Source of the DNA: JABFXC01 sp045804265 | GTDB lineage: Bacteria; Gemmatimonadota; Gemmatimonadetes; Gemmatimonadales; Gemmatimonadaceae | NCBI GenBank assembly: GCA_045804265.1 | Contig: JBJMNK010000148.1 | Coordinates: 1-6,131, forward strand | DNA length: 6,131 bases | Reading direction: 5' to 3' | Shown here: one piece after another, positions 1 through 5,492 of the stretch | Layout of the letters: each line of letters starts with the position of its first letter | How positions within the stretch are numbered: the stretch's first letter is position 1 | Notes under the pieces: model-generated | The model's database searches: none | Told to the model about the DNA's origin: nothing | The model's input: only the letters and a program-made list of their open reading frames with translations | Translations under genes and position numbers: made by a program

Positions 1-26
1 AGTCCAGTGAACTGCAGAAGAAATCC

Positions 27-44
27 GGCGCGCCAAAACGCGCC
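27..44 (+). other. Hairpin in the 23S-5S spacer
   Basis: A 6-bp perfect stem (GGCGCG at 27-32 paired with CGCGCC at 39-44) closes a CCAAAA loop just upstream of the 5S rRNA. Bases 1-52 are most likely the 23S-5S internal spacer, since nothing in them resembles the body of 23S. Such spacers are cut during rRNA maturation, so the hairpin could mark or protect a processing site; that role is inferred. It is not a terminator, because no T tract follows. Confidence 0.35.
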
Positions 45-52
45 ACACAATT

Positions 53-170
53 CGCTGGCGACTAGAGCGTAGGGGCCACACCCGTTCCCATTCCGAACAC
101 GGTCGTTAAGCCCTACAGCGCCGATGGTACTCCGATCGAGAGATCGCGGGAGAGTAGGCCGTCGCCGGCA
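53..170 (+). rRNA. rrf: 5S ribosomal RNA
   Basis: This is the 5S rRNA of the large ribosomal subunit, the last gene of an rRNA operon whose 16S and 23S genes lie to the left, outside the window. The conserved core is easy to read: GGGGCCACACCCGTTCCCATT, AACACGG, TTAAGCCCTACAGCGCCGATGGTACT and GGGAGAGTAGG in the expected order. Terminal helix I forms by pairing GCTGGCGAC (54-62) with GTCGCCGGC (161-169), with one U-G wobble. The resulting length of about 117 nt is normal. The exact mature ends may be off by one or two bases. Confidence 0.96.
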
Positions 171-211
171 CCTGCTGCACACGCCGCCCAGTATTTCGGG
201 CGTCGTTGCAC

Positions 212-261
212 GAAACTCGAGGGGCGCATGTCCATCCGGACATGCGCCCCTCGTTTCTTTT
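212..261 (+). terminator. Rho-independent terminator of the rRNA operon
   Basis: A perfect 16-bp inverted repeat (218-233 with 238-253) closes a 4-nt ATCC loop. The 3' arm is followed directly by TTTCTTTT (254-261). GAAA (212-215) can add four more pairs with TTTC (254-257) across a two-base bulge. A GC-rich stem with a T run 48 nt after the 5S end is a textbook intrinsic terminator. It should separate rRNA transcription from the era gene group. Confidence 0.93.
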
Positions 262-301
262 CCCCCTGTAGCATCACGCGCCGAGCATCTCGTACCGAGC
301 T

Positions 302-307
302 TATAAT
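302..307 (+). promoter_or_regulatory. -10 hexamer of a likely leaderless era promoter
   Basis: A consensus TATAAT lies only 8 bases before the era ATG at 316. The usual 6-8 nt from the -10 element to the start of transcription places the 5' end at about 314-316, on or next to the ATG. No Shine-Dalgarno-like purine run lies between the hexamer and the ATG (TCTCACCC). No convincing TTGACA stands 16-18 bp upstream (CGCCGA occupies that place). It is the only promoter-like element between the rRNA terminator and era, so it probably drives era and the overlapping genes after it. Confidence 0.6.
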
Positions 308-315
308 TCTCACCC

Positions 316-1200
316 ATGACGCGCGCCGGAATCGTCACAGTCGTCGGCAAACCGAACGCGGGAAAGTCCACGTTCCTCAACAGGGTCGTCGGCCAGAAGT
401 TGAGCATCGTCAGCCCGAAGCCACAATCGACCCGCGACCGCATCGTCGGCATCCTCACAGACGCCGAGACCCAGATGATCGTGTTCGATACACCTGGACT
501 GTTGAACCCGCGCTACGAGCTGCACCGCGCGATGCGAGCCACTGCACTCGACGCACTCGCCGATGCGGATGTCGTCATCTACCTGGCCGACGTTGGCGCA
601 GGCGCAGCGCCCCCGCTGATCGAAGCGGCGGAGCTCAAGTCCCCTCCCACGGCGCCAATCCTTACCGTCTACAACAAAGTCGACACGATCGATGCCGGCG
701 AACGCGAACGGCTCCTCCACGCCACACCGGACGCACGCTTCGTCTCTGCACTGACAGGCGACGGAATCGACACGCTCCTCGCCGAAGCAAGAGCGCTGCT
801 TCCCGACAGCCCCTTTCTGTACGACGCCGAGGACATCAGCACCCAGTCGGTCCGCTTCTTCGCCGCTGAGTTGATACGTGAGTCTGCGCTGGAGCAGCTC
901 GACGACGAGGTCCCGTACAGCCTCGCCTGTGAAATCGAGGAGTTCCGCGAAACGCGCACACCGGTATACATTCGTGCCGTGTTGTACCTGGAGCGCGAGA
1001 CACAGAAGCACATCTTGATTGGCGCGAAGGGCGCCCGCATCAAGGAGATCGGCAGAGTGGCCCGGATGAAGATCGAAGGGTTGATCGATCAGAAGGTGTA
1101 CTTGGATCTTTGGGTCAAGGTGCTTCCGAACTGGCGAAAGAACGCAAACGCGATGGCGCGCTTCGGCTATCGAATTCCGCAGGAGAAGAAATCGCGATGA
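316..1200 (+). CDS. era: GTPase Era, 16S rRNA/30S assembly factor
   Basis: Era is an essential GTPase that binds the 3' end of 16S rRNA and helps mature and assemble the 30S subunit in the cytoplasm. The 294-aa product has the normal family length. The G domain shows the P-loop GKPNAGKST (11-19), the switch-I Thr in QSTR (about 39), DTPG (58-61), NKVD (120-123) and the SAL G5 motif (144-146). A C-terminal KH RNA-binding domain follows, with the GxxG loop G236-A-K-G239 and a typical ending (WVKVLPNWR). The ATG at 316 is chosen because the G domain starts within ten residues of it. It has no visible ribosome binding site and sits 8 nt after TATAAT, so it may be translated leaderless. Its TGA overlaps the next ATG (ATGA, 1197-1200). 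Confidence 0.97.
   Translation: MTRAGIVTVVGKPNAGKSTFLNRVVGQKLSIVSPKPQSTRDRIVGILTDAETQMIVFDTPGLLNPRYELHRAMRATALDALADADVVIYLADVGAGAAPPLIEAAELKSPPTAPILTVYNKVDTIDAGERERLLHATPDARFVSALTGDGIDTLLAEARALLPDSPFLYDAEDISTQSVRFFAAELIRESALEQLDDEVPYSLACEIEEFRETRTPVYIRAVLYLERETQKHILIGAKGARIKEIGRVARMKIEGLIDQKVYLDLWVKVLPNWRKNANAMARFGYRIPQEKKSR
1181..1185 (+). promoter_or_regulatory. Shine-Dalgarno for the Trm112-like gene
   Basis: AGGAG inside the last codons of era lies 11 nt before the ATG at 1197. The spacing is slightly long but usable. It supports ATG 1197 over the upstream in-frame start at 1110, which would lie deep inside era. It is one of only two clear Shine-Dalgarno sequences at gene junctions in the window. 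Confidence 0.55.
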
Positions 1201-1364
1201 GTCTCGCTCCGCAGCTGCTGGCAATCCTGGTCTGCCCGAAGTGCAAGGGACCGCTCGAGAATCGTGAGCTCGAGTCGAGACTCGTCTGCCCGACGTGCCG
1301 TCTGGCGTATCCCGTGCGCGACGAGATCCCTATCATGCTCATCGATGAGGCGTCGCCTCTCTAG
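1197..1364 (+). CDS. Trm112-like zinc protein (UPF0434/YcaR family)
   Basis: This 55-aa protein has the four-cysteine pattern of the Trm112/UPF0434 family: C13-P-K-C16-KGPL and C31-P-T-C34. The family signature LAYPVRDEIPIMLIDEA follows at 36-52. Eukaryotic and archaeal Trm112 is a zinc-binding activator of RNA and protein methyltransferases. The small bacterial relatives, usually around 60 aa, are less well understood and are not clearly assigned to one partner. The start is the ATG that overlaps the era stop (ATGA) with AGGAG upstream. The 3' end overlaps the next gene by 20 nt. Family membership is firm; a role as methyltransferase cofactor is an extrapolation from Trm112, made somewhat more plausible by its place beside the rRNA maturation factor Era. 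Confidence 0.9.
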   Translation: MSLAPQLLAILVCPKCKGPLENRELESRLVCPTCRLAYPVRDEIPIMLIDEASPL

Positions 1365-2337
1365 CTTGCGGCGGTGGGCACTCGCGGTCGCCGTCCTCAC
1401 GGCGACCGGATTACCGCTGCGCGCCGTCGCGCAGAAGCCTGCCACCGAGGGTGCGCTCTTCCTCCTGCTTCCGATCGGTGCGCGAGCGGTGGGCGAGGGG
1501 CAGGCAGTTGCGGGCGACGAACCGGGAAGCGAGGCAGTGTGGTGGAACCCAGCCGCGATCGCCCGCGGCGAGCGTCGCGAGATCGCCATCCACCACTCGC
1601 AGACGATCATCGCCACCGGCGACGCCGTGACACTCGTGGTCCCGTCCGCGCTTCTCGGCGTGCTCGCGATTGGGGCCAACATCGTGTACTACGGCCGCGA
1701 AGACATCACCGACACCGTCGGCACCGTCGGTGTACTCATTCCGCAGAATCTCGTGTACGCTGCGACGTACGCGACACCGATCGCGCATCGCTTCGCCGCC
1801 GGCATCACCTACAAGATCGTCCAGCTGCGCCTCGATTGCAGCGGAGGATGTGCCGGCGTACCAACAGTCTCGGCCTCATCGAGCGCCCTCGACGCGGGGG
1901 TGCAGGCGCGACTCGCCGGAATCGTTCCGGCGACGGTAGGACTGGCGATCCGCAACGTCGGGCCGCGGCTCCAAGTGAACGACAAAGACCAGTCGGATCC
2001 GCTCCCGACGCGCGTGCAGGGGGGAGTGACCGTCGACGTGCCTAACGTCGATGGAATGCCGCCAGAAGTAAAGTTCCGCGTTTCCGCCGACATCTTGAGC
2101 GACGTGCATTTCAGCTCGCCCTCGCCGCGTTTTGGCGCGAGCGTTGGTTACCGCGAGCGCGCCTTTTTCCGGACAGGCTACCTGTTCGATCGCGGAGATG
2201 GTGAGGGAGATGGCCCCTCACTCGGGTTCGGGTTAGCCAGCGGAAGTCTCGTGCTGGACATCGGGCGCATCGTGCGCGGCTTGTCGGCGGATGCCGGCAA
2301 GCCGCCAACTTACGTCTCGCTACGCTACCTCTTCTGA
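1345..2337 (+). CDS. PorV/PorQ-like outer-membrane beta-barrel protein
   Basis: The predicted 330-aa product has a signal peptide: an arginine-rich start (MRRRLSSLRR), a hydrophobic core (WALAVAVLTATG) and a likely cleavage after AVA (27-29). Residues 39-72 carry the PorV/PorQ/UPF0164-type motif: FLLLPIGARAVGEG, then GSEAVWWNPAAIA. Alternating hydrophobic strands follow and the protein ends YVSLRYLF, with the terminal Phe typical of outer-membrane barrels. PorV and PorQ belong to the type IX secretion system of Bacteroidota; relatives occur elsewhere without proof of that role, so function is not assigned further. C165 and C169 could form a disulfide in a loop. ATG 1345 gives a complete signal peptide but overlaps the previous gene by 20 nt and lacks a Shine-Dalgarno; an in-frame TTG at 1366 is an alternative. 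The stop overlaps the next ATG (TGATG). Confidence 0.82.
   Translation: MRRRLSSLRRWALAVAVLTATGLPLRAVAQKPATEGALFLLLPIGARAVGEGQAVAGDEPGSEAVWWNPAAIARGERREIAIHHSQTIIATGDAVTLVVPSALLGVLAIGANIVYYGREDITDTVGTVGVLIPQNLVYAATYATPIAHRFAAGITYKIVQLRLDCSGGCAGVPTVSASSSALDAGVQARLAGIVPATVGLAIRNVGPRLQVNDKDQSDPLPTRVQGGVTVDVPNVDGMPPEVKFRVSADILSDVHFSSPSPRFGASVGYRERAFFRTGYLFDRGDGEGDGPSLGFGLASGSLVLDIGRIVRGLSADAGKPPTYVSLRYLF
2039..2048 (-). repeat. Copy 1 of the ACGTTAGGCA motif (minus strand)
   Basis: TGCCTAACGT on the plus strand is the exact reverse complement of the 10-mer found at 2454 and 3536. It lies inside the barrel gene and is read there as part of Val-Pro-Asn-Val, so its coding meaning differs completely from the other copies. 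Confidence 0.6.
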
Positions 2338-3350
2338 TGGACGACCGAACGGCGCGCGCGTCGAGCGCGCAGCGAGCGCAGCGTGTCTTCGGTGCATCCG
2401 TGTTGGTCGCGATCGCGTTCGCCCAGCCGGTGCGAGTCCGCGCGCAACAGCCGACGTTAGGCATTGCCGTTGCCCCGGTCGGCGGGGGGATGCCGAATGG
2501 CCTGGTGTCCGCACCGTCTGTGCTGATGCGAAGACCGCAACCGGCTGCGATCCCGGCGATGCATGCGACGCCGGATCGCAACGTGGTGTCGCGACCAGCC
2601 GTGCCCGCCGAATCGTCGCGGGTAGTCCATAACGAATGGTGGGCGCCGATCGCTTCGGCGATCGTACCGGGCGCGGGCCAGGCGCGACTCGGGCAGGACC
2701 GGTTCGTAGGGTATGTCGCTGTCGAAGGCTTTATCTGGATCCGCTACCTCACCGACCGGCGCGCAGGCACCGACGCGCGGAACGCGTATCGCGACATGGC
2801 CCTTCGCGTCTCACGTGCAGGGTTTCCCGGCCCGAAGCCTCAGGGGAATTTCGAATACTACGAGCGAATGGAGCATTGGATTGCGAGCGGGGCATTCGAC
2901 TCTGACCCCAGCGCCGGCTTCGCGCCGGAGACGGATTCCACGACCTTCAACGGTAAGATGTGGAGCATCGCGAGAACGACTTATTGGTCGGATCCGAAGA
3001 CGCCACCCCCGGTTGGCTCAGCTGCCTACGAAGCAGCGCTCCAGTTCTACCGCCAGAACGCGGTGACTCCAGAATTCGCCTGGTCGTGGCGCAACGCGCC
3101 GCTGCACCAGGACGTGTATCGGCGTAGCGTCCGCGCCAGCAATGACGGATTTCGTCACGCTGTGCAGGACATTGGCGCGGTGATCGCGAACCATGTACTC
3201 AGCACGGTGGACGCGTACATCTCCCTGCGCCTCCAGCTGGGCGAACCGACGGAGGCCGGCAAGTCTGACATCGGAATCGGCGCAACGCTTCCATTCGAAA
3301 CCATCGGCAGGATCGTCGACCGCTCGTCTCGCCACGACCGCTCGCGATGA
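2337..3350 (+). CDS. Exported protein of unknown function, DUF5683-like
   Basis: I do not recognise a function for this 337-aa protein. A hydrophobic stretch (VFGASVLVAIAFA, 17-29) followed by PVRVRAQQ suggests a signal peptide cleaved near residue 36, with an unusually long start. A low-complexity Pro/Ala/Val segment leads to about 95. The central part, EWWAPIASAIVPGAGQARLGQDR (100-122) and a hydrophobic run (VGYVAVEGFIWI), resembles the 'SAilPGaGQ' pattern of DUF5683-type membrane-associated proteins. The segment near 270-300 (FRHAVQDIGAVIANHVLSTVDAYISLRL) fits the end of such domains. The tail holds a possible beta-strand (IGIGATLPF) and then a basic end. It overlaps the barrel gene by one base and cax by four, so it is probably translated with them. 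An envelope role linked to the barrel protein is inferred from position only. Confidence 0.75.
   Translation: MDDRTARASSAQRAQRVFGASVLVAIAFAQPVRVRAQQPTLGIAVAPVGGGMPNGLVSAPSVLMRRPQPAAIPAMHATPDRNVVSRPAVPAESSRVVHNEWWAPIASAIVPGAGQARLGQDRFVGYVAVEGFIWIRYLTDRRAGTDARNAYRDMALRVSRAGFPGPKPQGNFEYYERMEHWIASGAFDSDPSAGFAPETDSTTFNGKMWSIARTTYWSDPKTPPPVGSAAYEAALQFYRQNAVTPEFAWSWRNAPLHQDVYRRSVRASNDGFRHAVQDIGAVIANHVLSTVDAYISLRLQLGEPTEAGKSDIGIGATLPFETIGRIVDRSSRHDRSR
2454..2463 (+). repeat. Copy 2 of the ACGTTAGGCA motif
   Basis: This exact copy lies near the start of the DUF5683-like gene, just after its signal peptide. It is read Thr-Leu-Gly with a TTA leucine codon, which is scarce in this GC-rich window. Confidence 0.6.
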
Positions 3351-4399
3351 AGATCCTGTATTGGTTTCTACTCCTCGCGCCGGTTGCCATCGTCGTCGAG
3401 CGATTGCACGCGTCTCCGCTAGTCGTGTTCACGCTTTCCGCGCTGGCGATCATCCCGTTGTCGGGGCTCCTGGGGTCGGCCACGGAGGAGCTGGCCGGGC
3501 ACACCGGGCCGGCGATCGGTGGGCTCCTCAATGCCACGTTAGGCAACCTCGCGGAACTCATCATCGCGGGGCTCGCGCTCCGGGCCGGGCTCGTCGACCT
3601 GGTGAAGGCATCGATCACGGGATCGATTCTCGGGAACCTGCTTCTCGTGCTCGGCGCGGCACAGCTTGCGGGCGGATTGAAGCACCGGCTGCAGAGCTTC
3701 AACCCCCATTACGCGGGGATGAGCGTCTCACTGCTGACGATGGCGGTGACCGGCCTGGTGATTCCGTCGGTGTTCAACTGGCTGCATCCGGATCCGGCGC
3801 GCAGCGCGCTGGTGCCTATGTCCGAGTGGACCGCGGGGCTGCTGATCGCCGGCTACGTTCTCTCGCTGGTGTACTCGATGGGCACGCACCGCGCAGTGTT
3901 CGGTGAAGGCGGCGACGTCGCGATGGGCGAGGAAGCACCTCACTGGTCGTTAGGCAAGTCGACCGCGGTGTTGATCGGCACGGCCGCGGCGATCGGCTGG
4001 CTGTCGGAGCTTCTGGTGGACAGCACGCAGGCGGCGGTGGCGAGTGTTGGCCTGTCGCAAACATTCGTCGGATTGATTCTCGTTCCGATCATCGGAAATG
4101 CCGCCGAACACAGTTCCGCGGTGATGATGGCAATGAAGAACCGGATGGACCTGTCGGTGAGCATCGCGCTCGGCTCGAGCATTCAGGTCGCTCTGCTGAT
4201 CGCACCGTTGCTCGTGTTCGCGGGCGTGATGTTCGGACAGCCCATGGATCTCTCCTTTCACACCCTGGAGCTGGCGAGCCTCGCCCTCGCGGTGGCCGTC
4301 GCGTCAGCGGTAATCAGAGATGCGGAATCGAATTGGCTCGAGGGCGCGTTCCTCCTGATCGCGTACGCGATGATCACCGTGGCGTTCTGGTATTTCTGA
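3347..4399 (+). CDS. cax: Ca2+/H+ antiporter of the Cax family
   Basis: This 350-aa integral membrane protein should export Ca2+ (or a similar cation) from the cytoplasm in exchange for protons. About eleven hydrophobic segments are visible, and the length is typical of bacterial ChaA/YfkE-type Cax proteins. The two inverted alpha repeats that form the cation site are clear: GGLLNATLGNLAELIIA (58-74), with N67 and E70, and VPIIGNAAEHSSAVMMA (246-262), with N251, E254 and H255. Between the halves lies an acidic loop (GEGGDVAMGEE, 186-196) matching the acidic motif of the family. ATG 3347 overlaps the previous stop (ATGA) and has no good Shine-Dalgarno, so coupled translation is likely. The exact cation is not deducible from sequence. 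One copy of the CGTTAGGCA motif falls in the first alpha repeat and another after the acidic loop. Confidence 0.95.
   Translation: MKILYWFLLLAPVAIVVERLHASPLVVFTLSALAIIPLSGLLGSATEELAGHTGPAIGGLLNATLGNLAELIIAGLALRAGLVDLVKASITGSILGNLLLVLGAAQLAGGLKHRLQSFNPHYAGMSVSLLTMAVTGLVIPSVFNWLHPDPARSALVPMSEWTAGLLIAGYVLSLVYSMGTHRAVFGEGGDVAMGEEAPHWSLGKSTAVLIGTAAAIGWLSELLVDSTQAAVASVGLSQTFVGLILVPIIGNAAEHSSAVMMAMKNRMDLSVSIALGSSIQVALLIAPLLVFAGVMFGQPMDLSFHTLELASLALAVAVASAVIRDAESNWLEGAFLLIAYAMITVAFWYF
3536..3545 (+). repeat. Copy 3 of the ACGTTAGGCA motif
   Basis: This exact copy lies in cax, read Thr-Leu-Gly (residues 64-66) with a TTA codon inside the conserved first alpha repeat. The amino acids there are constrained by the family but the TTA codon is not. 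Confidence 0.6.
3947..3956 (+). repeat. Copy 4 of the motif, one mismatch (TCGTTAGGCA)
   Basis: Nine of ten bases match, the first being T instead of A. It lies in cax after the acidic loop, read Ser-Leu-Gly (201-203), again with TTA in the same codon phase as copies 2 and 3. Confidence 0.5.
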
Positions 4400-4400
4400 C

Positions 4401-4441
4401 CTTCGCAGTGGTGTCGCAACGTCGCAAGTTACGGTGCGAAG
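4401..4441 (+). repeat. Inverted and direct repeats across the cax/GGDEF gap
   Basis: CTTCGCA (4401-4407) and TGCGAAG (4435-4441) form a perfect 7-bp inverted repeat with a 27-nt interior. Inside it, GTCGCAA occurs twice with an 8-nt period (4413-4419 and 4421-4427). The right arm covers the GTG start codon of the next gene (4434-4436). This could be an operator or an RNA structure limiting translation of that gene. The interior is long and there is no T tract, so it is not a terminator. The repeats are seen directly; a regulatory role is inferred. Confidence 0.35.
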
Positions 4442-5492
4442 CGAGTTTGACTTCGCTTTGCGCGAACCGTATCTTGCCGGACCCGACCTTCCGTCAAGCG
4501 TAACCCCCCTGGCCACGCCGACCGCCGTCCTGTTCTCCCCCGCCGACGACCCGACTCCGGCCACCCTGAACTCGTGGCTGGAGCGACAGTCGTTGTCCGT
4601 GGTCCGCGTCGCGAACGAGGACGCTCTGATGTCGCTTGCCCTGCGAGGACGCCCCCGCCTCGTGGTGTTCGACGCGCGACGGGCGCTCGAGTCGTGCGAC
4701 CGGGCGTGCCGACGGCTGAAGGCGGACTCGTATACGGGGGTCGTCCCGGCAGTGCTCTGGATCAGCAGCGACGAGTTCCTCGGGCGAGCGTTCGAGGCCG
4801 ACGCTGACGAGGTCCTCCGAGATGACAACAGCGGAGCAGAAGTCGATCAGCGGCTGGCAGTCCTGCTGCGCCGTTCGGACCGCGACGTGCGCGTCCACCC
4901 GTCGACGCGCCTGCCGGGGACGATGGAAATCGAAGCGGAGATCGGCCGGCGGATGACTCGTGGCGAAAAGTTCGCGGTTTGCTACGCGGACCTCGACCAC
5001 TTCAAGGAGTTCAACGACCGATACAGTTACTACGATGGCGATCGCGTAATCAGGATTCTGGCGAAGATCCTGCACGATGTCGTAAAGGGCGTGGCCGGGG
5101 AACGCGGATTCGTCGGGCATATTGGAGGGGACGACTTCATCTTCATCATTCCGCTCGGGATGATCGCTGAAGTCTGCGGTGAGATTATCGAAGTGTTCGA
5201 TGCACTCGCACCGTTTCAGTATTCGGAGCAGGATCGCCGATCGGGCTATTACTTCGGGAAGGACCGACGAGGGCAATTGCACCGTGTGCCGCTGATGACC
5301 GTGTCGATCGGCGTCGTCACGAATGAGCGGCGGCACTTCACGCACGCCGCGCAGGTGAGCGAGCTTGCGACCGAGATGAAGAGCTACGCGAAGACGCTTC
5401 CGGGGTCGGTCTATACGATCGACCGGCGGCATGATGCGGCTGACGAGAGCGGCGCACGACGGAACGTCGCTGGCGCCGTGGAGGAGCAATGA
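4434..5492 (+). CDS. REC-like domain plus GGDEF (GGDDF) protein
   Basis: The 352-aa product is a cytoplasmic signalling protein. Residues about 30-148 look like a CheY-type receiver: D80 (LVVFDAR) fits the phosphoacceptor and SS (111-112) the Ser/Thr position. The usual acidic pair after strand 1 is displaced (SPADD) and the late Lys is replaced by R129, so phosphorylation is uncertain. Residues about 165-330 form a GGDEF domain: YADLDHFKEFND (184-195, metal site D186, guanine site N194), GD (202-203), the signature GGDDF (231-235) and SIGVV (291-295). GGDEF enzymes make c-di-GMP from two GTP. The fourth signature residue is Asp, not Glu, and no RxxD inhibitory site exists at 222-225, so this may be a cyclase without product inhibition or a non-catalytic GTP-binding domain. 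GTG 4434 is the first usable start after cax and has no Shine-Dalgarno; TTG 4458 is possible. The stop overlaps the next ATG. Confidence 0.85.
   Translation: MRSEFDFALREPYLAGPDLPSSVTPLATPTAVLFSPADDPTPATLNSWLERQSLSVVRVANEDALMSLALRGRPRLVVFDARRALESCDRACRRLKADSYTGVVPAVLWISSDEFLGRAFEADADEVLRDDNSGAEVDQRLAVLLRRSDRDVRVHPSTRLPGTMEIEAEIGRRMTRGEKFAVCYADLDHFKEFNDRYSYYDGDRVIRILAKILHDVVKGVAGERGFVGHIGGDDFIFIIPLGMIAEVCGEIIEVFDALAPFQYSEQDRRSGYYFGKDRRGQLHRVPLMTVSIGVVTNERRHFTHAAQVSELATEMKSYAKTLPGSVYTIDRRHDAADESGARRNVAGAVEEQ
4447..4475 (+). promoter_or_regulatory. Possible sigma70-type promoter at the start of the GGDEF gene
   Basis: TTGACT (4447-4452) and TATCTT (4470-4475) are separated by 17 bp, the ideal spacing, and each matches the consensus at most positions. 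Transcription would begin near 4482, about 48 nt inside the reading frame chosen here. The pair therefore either means the true start lies further downstream (only rare CTG codons are available before the receiver domain), or it serves only the downstream zinc-ribbon gene, or it is a chance match. Confidence 0.3.
5480..5486 (+). promoter_or_regulatory. Strong Shine-Dalgarno for the zinc-ribbon gene
   Basis: GGAGGAG at the end of the GGDEF gene lies directly before the ATG at 5489, with 2-4 bases between depending on which GGAG pairs. It is the best ribosome binding site in the window and fixes the start of the zinc-ribbon protein. It suggests this gene is translated more independently than the other overlapping genes. 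Confidence 0.65.

Noticed and set aside
185..202. A 5-bp hairpin between 5S and the terminator
   Set aside because: The stem is short, the loop is 8 nt and no T tract follows, so it cannot be called a terminator; the strong one is at 212-261.
228..869. A 213-codon plus-strand frame starting in the terminator and crossing era
   Set aside because: The start lies inside the rRNA terminator stem and the product is an Arg/His-rich out-of-frame reading of era.
310..1224. A 304-codon open frame on the minus strand covering all of era
   Set aside because: era on the plus strand has every expected motif. The antisense frame has no recognisable domain and arises from the codon bias of a GC-rich gene.
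3193..3906. A 237-codon plus-strand frame overlapping the exported protein and cax
   Set aside because: It has a different frame from the antiporter, whose alpha repeats are unmistakable, and its product is Arg/Ala/Gly-rich with no domain pattern.
1555..5045. Three GCGATCGC (HIP1-like) octamers at 1555, 2409 and 5038
   Set aside because: At this GC content with common GCG-ATC-GC and GGC-GAT-CGC codon pairs, a few copies are unsurprising, so I do not claim a HIP1 system.
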